Assembly: GCA_936924235.1 (NCBI GenBank)
Contig: CAKZHN010000454.1
Span: 1-18,123, forward strand
DNA length: 18,123 nt
Reading direction: 5' to 3'
Origin: an uncultured Rhodoplanes sp.
GTDB lineage: Bacteria; Pseudomonadota; Alphaproteobacteria; Rhizobiales; Xanthobacteraceae
Shown in pieces: positions 13,726 through 18,123 of the stretch (position 1 is its first letter; every line of letters starts with the position of its first letter). Under the pieces are notes generated by a model. The model made no database searches and was not told the origin of the DNA. It saw only the letters and a program-made list of their open reading frames with translations. The translations under genes and the position numbers were made by a program.

Positions 13726-14382
13726 CTAGAACTCGACGTCGAGCTCTTCCAGCTCCTCGGGCTCAGCGCGCGCCGCGTCGATCCATTCTTGCATCAGCGG
13801 CATCGACAGGACGGTCTTGTTGTAGGCCGCGCTGACATTGTCCAGCTTGACCTCGTAGGTCGCAAAGCGCGTGCACACCGGCGCGAACATCGCGTCCGCC
13901 ATGCAGGGCTTGGTGCCGAACAGGAACGGGCCTTTGGACTCGCTCAGGCACTCGCGCCAGATCGTGGTGATGCGCTCGATGTCCGGCAGGGCGCCGGCGA
14001 AGATCTTGTAGCCGTTGTAGTGCACCCTCAGATTCATCGGCAGCGCGGAGCGCAGATTGCTGAAGCCGGAATGCATCTCGCCCGACACCGAGCGGCAGCG
14101 CGCGCGTGCGGCGCGCTCGGCCGGAATGAGACCGGCCGCCGGATTGAGCTCGTTGAGATATTCGGCGATCGCCAGCGTGTCCCAGATCTTGGTGCCGTCG
14201 TGGGTGAGGCACGGCACCAGGAAGGATGGCGACAGCAGTAATAATTCCGCGCGGGTCGACGGATCGTCGCTCGAGACCGGAATCTCGTCGAACTCGATCC
14301 CGGCCATCTTGCAAAGCAGCCAGCCGCGCAGCGACCACGAGCCATAGTTCTTGCTGGCAATCGCCAGCGTGGCTTTCGCCAT
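13726..14382 (-). CDS. Glutathione S-transferase family protein
   Basis: Cytosolic GST-fold protein, probably conjugating glutathione to electrophiles or acting as an isomerase. The ATG at 14382 follows AAGGGGGA. The N-terminal thioredoxin-like domain shows IASKNYGSWSLRGWLL (Ser/Tyr near the active site) and LVPCL, the cis-proline region, followed by WDTLAIAEYLNE, the gamma-glutamyl-binding segment (SNAIxxYL equivalent). The C-terminal all-helical domain spans about residues 85-210, with GPFLFGTKPCMADAMFAPV as the N-cap box region. The length of 218 residues is standard. The C-terminus is acidic (EPEELEELDVEF). It is divergent from phaZ, with a shared 140-base intergenic region. Specific class and substrate cannot be assigned. 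Confidence 0.9.
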   Translation of the reverse strand: MAKATLAIASKNYGSWSLRGWLLCKMAGIEFDEIPVSSDDPSTRAELLLLSPSFLVPCLTHDGTKIWDTLAIAEYLNELNPAAGLIPAERAARARCRSVSGEMHSGFSNLRSALPMNLRVHYNGYKIFAGALPDIERITTIWRECLSESKGPFLFGTKPCMADAMFAPVCTRFATYEVKLDNVSAAYNKTVLSMPLMQEWIDAARAEPEELEELDVEF

Positions 14383-14429
14383 TCAATCCCCCTTGAGGGC
14401 TTCGACCGGCTCGTGCCCAAAGAAATTAT

Positions 14430-14473
14430 CTCGCAGGGCAACAGGAAATGCACTAGTCTTTTTGCACTGCGAG
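14430..14473. promoter_or_regulatory. Spaced inverted and direct repeats in the GST-phaZ intergenic region
   Basis: CTCGCAG (14430-14436) and CTGCGAG (14467-14473) form a perfect inverted pair 30 bases apart. TGCACT is repeated at 14449-14454 and 14463-14468. These TGC-rich repeats lie about 50 to 95 bases upstream of the phaZ start. A regulatory binding region is plausible but unproven. Confidence 0.35.
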
Positions 14474-14498
14474 GGAGCGGGTCCGCCGTGCCGGGCGG

Positions 14499-14512
14499 CT
14501 GCGACACCGCAG
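14499..14512 (+). promoter_or_regulatory. CTGCG/CGCAG dyad just upstream of phaZ
   Basis: CTGCG (14499-14503) and CGCAG (14508-14512) flank ACAC, ending ten bases before the phaZ ATG. The TGC/GCA arms resemble the sites described for the PHA regulator PhaR, but the spacing differs from the CTGC-N3-GCAG form I recall. It could instead be a small hairpin near the ribosome site. Confidence 0.35.
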
Positions 14513-14522
14513 GGGTTGGTGA

Positions 14523-15740
14523 ATGCTGTACGCGGCCTATCAGGCCCATTCCGACGTCTTGGGCCCGGTCCGGGCACTGGCGGGCATCGCGGCTCGCTCT
14601 ATCGGCAATTTCGGGGTCGGCTTCCCGGGCCATGGCGCGGTCCGCAATCTCACGGCCGCCTATGAGCTGATCGCACGCGCGGGGCTGACCCACAGCCGGC
14701 CGCCGTTCGGCATCGGCCAGGTCAGCGTCGGCAATCGCGACGTCGAGGTGCGCGAGGAGGCGGCGCATGTCACGCCGTTCGGCACGCTGCTGCATTTCAA
14801 GAAGGACATCCAGATCGAGCAGCCGCGCGTGCTGCTGGTGGCGCCGCTGTCGGGACACTTCGCGACGCTGCTGCGCGGCACCGTGAAAACCATGCTGCCG
14901 GAGCACGACGTCTACATCACCGACTGGCACAACATGCGCGACGTCGAGAAGAAGCACGGCCGCTTCGGCTTCGACGAGTATGTCGAGCACCTCGTGACGT
15001 TCCTGGAGGCGATGGGCGAGGGCGCCCATGTGGTGGCGGTATGCCAACCCTGCGTCGCCGTGCTGATCGCGGCCGCCGTGATGGCGCAGGACAACAATCC
15101 GGCGCAGCCGCGCAGCATGACGCTGATGGCGGGGCCGATCGACACCCGCGTCAACCCCACGAAGGTCAACGAGCTCGCCAACTCCAAGCCGATCGACTGG
15201 TTCGAGCAGAACCTGATCGCGCGGGTGCCGTTCCGCTATGGCGGCGCGTTCCGGCAGGTCTATCCGGGCTTCGTGCAGCTCGCCGCCTTCATGAGCATGA
15301 ACATCGACCGCCACGTGAAGGCACATCGCGAGCTGTATGACAATCTGCGGCTCGGCGAGTTCGAGAAGGCCAAGATCACCAAGGATTTCTACGACGAGTA
15401 TTTCGCGGTGCTCGACCTCAGCGCCGAGTTCTATCTGGAGACCGTGCGGCGCATTTTCCAGGAACACCAGCTTCCGACCGGCACGGTGAAGTGGCGTGGC
15501 GAGAAGGTCGAGCCACGCGCGATCAAGCGCACGGCGCTGCTCACGGTGGAAGGCGAGAAGGACGACATTTGCGCGGTCGGCCAGACGTCCGCGGCACATG
15601 ACCTCTGCTCGAGCCTGCGGCCCTACCGCAAGCGCCACCACATGCAGACCGGCGTCGGCCATTACGGCGTGTTCTCCGGCAAGCGCTGGGAAGGCCAGAT
15701 CTATCCGCTGGTGAAGAACGTCATCCTGTCGAGCGAGTGA
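14523..15740 (+). CDS. phaZ: Intracellular polyhydroxyalkanoate depolymerase
   Basis: Cytoplasmic enzyme that hydrolyses stored short-chain polyhydroxyalkanoate granules. ATG 14523 gives MLYAAYQAHSDVLGP, the typical N-terminus, and 405 residues in total, the usual length for PhaZ1-type enzymes. Visible blocks are HFKKDIQIEQPRVLLVAPLSG, DVYITDWHNMRDV, and the lipase-box-like AVCQPCVAV. There the nucleophile is a cysteine (C174, with a second cysteine C177) rather than serine. It continues with TLMAGPIDTRVNPT, then VEGEKDDICAVGQT holding the acid residue (D347 or D348), and GVGHYGVFSG holding H380. A Cys nucleophile is characteristic of this intracellular family. It is divergent from the GST gene and probably monocistronic. 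Confidence 0.96.
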   Translation: MLYAAYQAHSDVLGPVRALAGIAARSIGNFGVGFPGHGAVRNLTAAYELIARAGLTHSRPPFGIGQVSVGNRDVEVREEAAHVTPFGTLLHFKKDIQIEQPRVLLVAPLSGHFATLLRGTVKTMLPEHDVYITDWHNMRDVEKKHGRFGFDEYVEHLVTFLEAMGEGAHVVAVCQPCVAVLIAAAVMAQDNNPAQPRSMTLMAGPIDTRVNPTKVNELANSKPIDWFEQNLIARVPFRYGGAFRQVYPGFVQLAAFMSMNIDRHVKAHRELYDNLRLGEFEKAKITKDFYDEYFAVLDLSAEFYLETVRRIFQEHQLPTGTVKWRGEKVEPRAIKRTALLTVEGEKDDICAVGQTSAAHDLCSSLRPYRKRHHMQTGVGHYGVFSGKRWEGQIYPLVKNVILSSE

Positions 15741-15831
15741 ACCGATTGTTCACCCTGTGGAGACGCGCAACTACCGCGTGTTGACCGTTTTTGGCATTGT
15801 GCCCGGTGAGGGAACGAGCCGGGACGGTACG

Positions 15832-16608
15832 GTGGCGGCGAGCGACGACAAGCTCTGGATGATCCGGTGGGCGATCACGGCGTGGTGTGACGCGCTGGCC
15901 GCCGTCGAGCAGATGCCGCGCGTCTTCGGCACCGCCCTGATCGCCATCGTTGCAGTCAACGGAGTCGCGCTGTTCGTCATTCCACATGGCCACCGCGGCA
16001 TCGAATTCGGACCACAGGTGATCGGCCTGATCTTCGGTGCCGTGCGGGCGCTCCTGCTGACGCCGGCCGCCATCGCGGTCCATCAGTTCGTGATCCTGCA
16101 GGAGCGGACCGGCAGCTACCGCATCGACCCTGGCAATCCGCGCACCAGCAGCTTCTTTCTTTGCGCGGTCGCCGTTCAGGCCGCCGTTGTCATTCCCGTC
16201 TTGCTGGTCGAGCTCGCGCCCAGGAGCCTGGGTTTAAGCCCGGGGTCGGCCATCTCGCTTTTGATCACCGTTTTCGTCTGCTGGGCGCAGGTGACGCTTC
16301 GTACGCTGATCCTGTTTCCGGCCATCGCGGTGGATGCTCCCGGCGCCGGATGGAACAACGCGGTGCAGGATACCAAAGGGCAGATCTGGCGGATGCTGCT
16401 TGTGGTCATCATCACCTCGGTCCCGCTGTTTGCGGTTTCGCTGCTGGAGATTTCCGTGCTGGGGCGGCCCGCTCAGCCGGGTGCGATCGCCGGAGTCATT
16501 CTCCTCGTACTCGATGGCCTAGGGACCATCGTGATGATGGCGGTCTACGCCGCGCTCGCGTCGCGAATGTTTCTCGGCATGGCGGACCGGTTGGCGGAGC
16601 AGGCCTGA
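15832..16608 (+). CDS. Six-helix integral membrane protein of unknown family
   Basis: Not recognised. The start is uncertain: GTG at 15832 has GGGA about nine bases upstream, an ATG at 15859 lacks a ribosome site, and a GTG at 15757 would give a longer N-terminus. The end at 16608 is firm. There are six predicted membrane segments, around VFGTALIAIVAVNGVALFVI, LIFGAVRALLLTPAAIAVHQF, FFLCAVAVQAAVVIPVLLV, ISLLITVFVCWAQVTLRTLI, LLVVIITSVPLFAVSLLEI and VILLVLDGLGTIVMMAVYAA. A polar stretch with GNPRTSS and another with GAGWNNAVQDTKGQIW (preceding segment five) are the main loops. There is no signal peptide. It lies after phaZ and 77 bases before the HtrA-like protease, with no clear functional link to either. 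Confidence 0.8.
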   Translation: MAASDDKLWMIRWAITAWCDALAAVEQMPRVFGTALIAIVAVNGVALFVIPHGHRGIEFGPQVIGLIFGAVRALLLTPAAIAVHQFVILQERTGSYRIDPGNPRTSSFFLCAVAVQAAVVIPVLLVELAPRSLGLSPGSAISLLITVFVCWAQVTLRTLILFPAIAVDAPGAGWNNAVQDTKGQIWRMLLVVIITSVPLFAVSLLEISVLGRPAQPGAIAGVILLVLDGLGTIVMMAVYAALASRMFLGMADRLAEQA

Positions 16609-16657
16609 CCTAGCCTGACCGAGGATGCCCCATCTACCGCTTGTTGCGAGTCATTCC

Positions 16658-16690
16658 TACATGGGTAATCCGAAAGGCAACTCCCATGTA
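16658..16690 (+). promoter_or_regulatory. Hairpin enclosing the ribosome site and start codon of the HtrA-like gene
   Basis: TACATGGG (16658-16665) and CCCATGTA (16683-16690) form a perfect eight-base-pair stem with a 17-base loop. The right arm contains the start codon ATG 16686-16688, and the AAAGG ribosome site (16673-16677) lies in the loop. Formation of this stem would hide the start codon, so it is a candidate translational switch. Confidence 0.5.
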
Positions 16691-17711
16691 CGATCTCATC
16701 TCCCAGAACATCGAAGATATTGAACCGGTTGCAGCGGCCGCTGGCTCTCCCGAGACCAGCGGCATCCGCGATGACGAACTGCTCGACGCCTATTCCGACG
16801 CGGTCACCAGGGTGGCCGACCAGGTCGGCCCGGCCGTGGTGCGCGTCGAGCGTGTGGTCCAGAAGGGCCACGGCGGCGTCGGCTCCGGCGTCGTGATCTC
16901 GCCGGACGGCCTGGTGCTGACCAACAGCCACGTCGTCGAGGGCGCGAAAGAGCTTCGCCTGACCGATCCGGAAGGGCGCAGCATGGACGCGCGGCTGATC
17001 GGTGAGGACCCCGACACCGACCTGGCGCTGGTGCGAGCCGGCGCCGCGCGCAACCTGCCGTCGGCGCTGCTCGGCGATTCCAAGAAGCTCCGGCGCGGCC
17101 AGCTTGCGGTCGCGATCGGCAATCCGCTTGGCTTCGAGTCGACCGTGACGGCCGGCGTGGTCTCGGCGCTCGGGCGGAGCCTGCGCGCCCGCACCGGGCG
17201 GCTGATCGAGGACGTGATCCAGACCGACGCGGCGCTCAATCCGGGCAACTCGGGCGGACCGCTGGTGTCCTCGCGCGGCGAGGTGATCGGCATCAACACC
17301 GCGGTGATCGCGGGCGCGCAGGGCATCTGCTTTGCGGTCGCGAGCAACACCGCGCAATACGTGCTGAGCCAGATCCTCCAGCACGGCCGGGTGCGGCGCG
17401 GCTTCATCGGGGTCGCAGCGCAGACGGTTGCCGTTCCGCGCAAGCACGCGCGTGCCGCCGGTATCGACAATGATTTCGGCGCCATGATCACCGGCACCGA
17501 GCCCAACGGACCGGCCCAGGCCGCGGGGCTGATGTCCTACGACATCGTGGTGCGGCTCGACGGCGAGCCGGTGACCGGCGTCGACGACCTGATCCGGATG
17601 CTGAACGGCGACCGGATTGGCCGCTCCGTCGAGGTCGATGTCGTCCGCCGCGGGCAACTGCGGAGCTTCAAGCTCCGGCCGGCCGAACGTCAGGCAGCGA
17701 AAGCTGCCTGA
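16686..17711 (+). CDS. HtrA/DegQ-like trypsin-type serine protease with one PDZ domain, no visible signal peptide
   Basis: S1C-family serine protease for misfolded proteins. ATG 16686 has AAAGG upstream. Starts before it are not supported. Catalytic residues are H82 in LTNSHVVEG, D112 in DTDLALVRA and S189 in GNSGGPL. The trypsin-like domain spans about 35-225 and one PDZ domain about 239-330, which contains RRGFIGVAAQTV, GPAQAAGLMSYDIVVRLDG and VTGVDDLIRMLNG. The length is 341 residues. The N-terminus MYDLISQNIEDIEPV is acidic and lacks a hydrophobic signal, unlike DegP or DegQ, so cytoplasmic or atypical export are both possible. A hairpin covers its start codon. The only neighbour upstream on this strand is an unknown membrane protein. 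Confidence 0.92.
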   Translation: MYDLISQNIEDIEPVAAAAGSPETSGIRDDELLDAYSDAVTRVADQVGPAVVRVERVVQKGHGGVGSGVVISPDGLVLTNSHVVEGAKELRLTDPEGRSMDARLIGEDPDTDLALVRAGAARNLPSALLGDSKKLRRGQLAVAIGNPLGFESTVTAGVVSALGRSLRARTGRLIEDVIQTDAALNPGNSGGPLVSSRGEVIGINTAVIAGAQGICFAVASNTAQYVLSQILQHGRVRRGFIGVAAQTVAVPRKHARAAGIDNDFGAMITGTEPNGPAQAAGLMSYDIVVRLDGEPVTGVDDLIRMLNGDRIGRSVEVDVVRRGQLRSFKLRPAERQAAKAA

Positions 17712-17776
17712 CGAAGCCGCTCCGCTTCTCGTAGGATTGGGCTCCACGCCGAGGCTTTGGCGCGCGGGAGCCCGTT

Positions 17777-18123
17777 ATGATTCACGCCATCCGTCCGATC
17801 TCGGTGCCGACCCCGGTGCCGATGCTGCTCGGCTTCATTGCCGGCTTCGTCGATATCTGCGCCTTCCTCGGGCTGTTTCAGATCTTCGTCGCCCAGCTCA
17901 CCGGCAGCTTCGTGTTCGCCAGCACCTGGCTCCTGATCCATCACGGCGACCTGCTGACCATGCTGGCGATCCCGGCGTTCTTTCTCGCGGGCAGCGTTGC
18001 GACCGTGCTCGCCGCAGGCCTTGCGACCGGTGGCCGGCCACTCATCTGGGTGCTGGGGCTCGAATGCGTGCTGCTCGCCGCCATGTTCCTGCTGATGCTC
18101 GGCGCGCCGTTCAGCAATGCGCA
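17777..18123 (+). CDS. DUF1275 (YoaK-type) membrane protein, N-terminal part, runs off the window
   Basis: The ATG at 17777 follows GGGAG, and the frame stays open for 115 codons to the window edge. The residues GFIAGFVDICAFLGL followed by FVAQLTGSFVFAS match the DUF1275 signature (GF.D..GFL.L...FV...TGN). At least three hydrophobic segments are visible: LLGFIAGFVDICAFLGLFQI, LTMLAIPAFFLAGSVATVLA and WVLGLECVLLAAMFLLMLG. Family members are six-to-seven-helix membrane proteins of unknown function. The TGN motif reads TGS here. The C-terminal half is outside the window, so completeness is unknown. It lies 65 bases after the HtrA-like gene on the same strand. Confidence 0.85.
   Translation, partial: MIHAIRPISVPTPVPMLLGFIAGFVDICAFLGLFQIFVAQLTGSFVFASTWLLIHHGDLLTMLAIPAFFLAGSVATVLAAGLATGGRPLIWVLGLECVLLAAMFLLMLGAPFSNA

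Noticed and set aside
14034..15662. 542-residue open frame on - opposite phaZ
   Set aside because: It is antisense to a well-supported PhaZ and only meets a real GST frame by overlap at the end. There is no motif or ribosome site.
16545..17747. 400-residue open frame on - opposite the HtrA-like gene
   Set aside because: It is antisense to a protease with an intact catalytic triad, and its composition is typical of a shadow.
1..18123. Mobile element, CRISPR array, prophage, tRNA or rRNA
   Set aside because: I saw no transposase, integrase, regularly spaced repeat, terminal repeats or RNA-gene-like cloverleaf. The repeats present are short and local.

Overview
The window reads as a chromosomal segment of a GC-rich alphaproteobacterium, most likely a Hyphomicrobiales member of the Bradyrhizobiaceae/Xanthobacteraceae type. 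The reasons are high GC with GC-rich third codon positions, a metalloprotease/DsbA/aroQ/accB/accC/aat block of the kind found in that group, an intracellular PHA depolymerase, and several orphan tripartite-tricarboxylate (Bug/TctC) binding proteins. I see no rRNA, tRNA, CRISPR array, insertion sequence, integrase or phage gene. This is mostly housekeeping and accessory metabolic DNA, and no complete novel defence or mobile system is evident.

Layout. 1-1482: the 3' end of a spermidine-synthase-like gene (+), a 63-residue unknown protein (-) and a Bug receptor with an RR-containing signal (+). 1483-3272: a folded leader ending in a terminator-like hairpin, then two adjacent DUF347 four-repeat membrane proteins (+). 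3283-6914 (-): aat, accC, accB and aroQ, with a single-domain response regulator on the opposite strand between accC and aat. 7057-8037 (-): a second Bug receptor. 8190-10396 (-): a ScsC/DsbA-type thiol oxidoreductase and, upstream of it in the same operon, an M48 metalloprotease with C-terminal TPRs. This operon ends in a strong intrinsic terminator at 8129-8171. 10581-13690 (+): a fold-type I aminotransferase, a serine hydrolase one base behind it, and a third Bug receptor with a hairpin overlapping its Shine-Dalgarno sequence. 13726-14382 (-): a glutathione S-transferase. 14523-15740 (+): PhaZ. 15832-18123 (+): an unrecognised six-helix membrane protein, an HtrA-like protease without a visible signal peptide, and the start of a DUF1275 membrane protein that runs off the window.

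How the genes work together. accB and accC supply the biotin carboxyl carrier and biotin carboxylase halves of acetyl-CoA carboxylase, and aroQ serves the shikimate pathway. The M48-TPR protease and DsbA-like protein are envelope protein quality-control partners. The Bug receptors probably bind small carboxylates in the periplasm, and PhaZ mobilises stored polyhydroxyalkanoate. The least explained signals are the DUF347 pair with its structured leader, the hairpin holding the start codon of the HtrA-like protease, a perfect dyad upstream of the response regulator, and the hairpin over the Shine-Dalgarno sequence of the third Bug gene. All intergenic gaps are shorter than about 300 bases.
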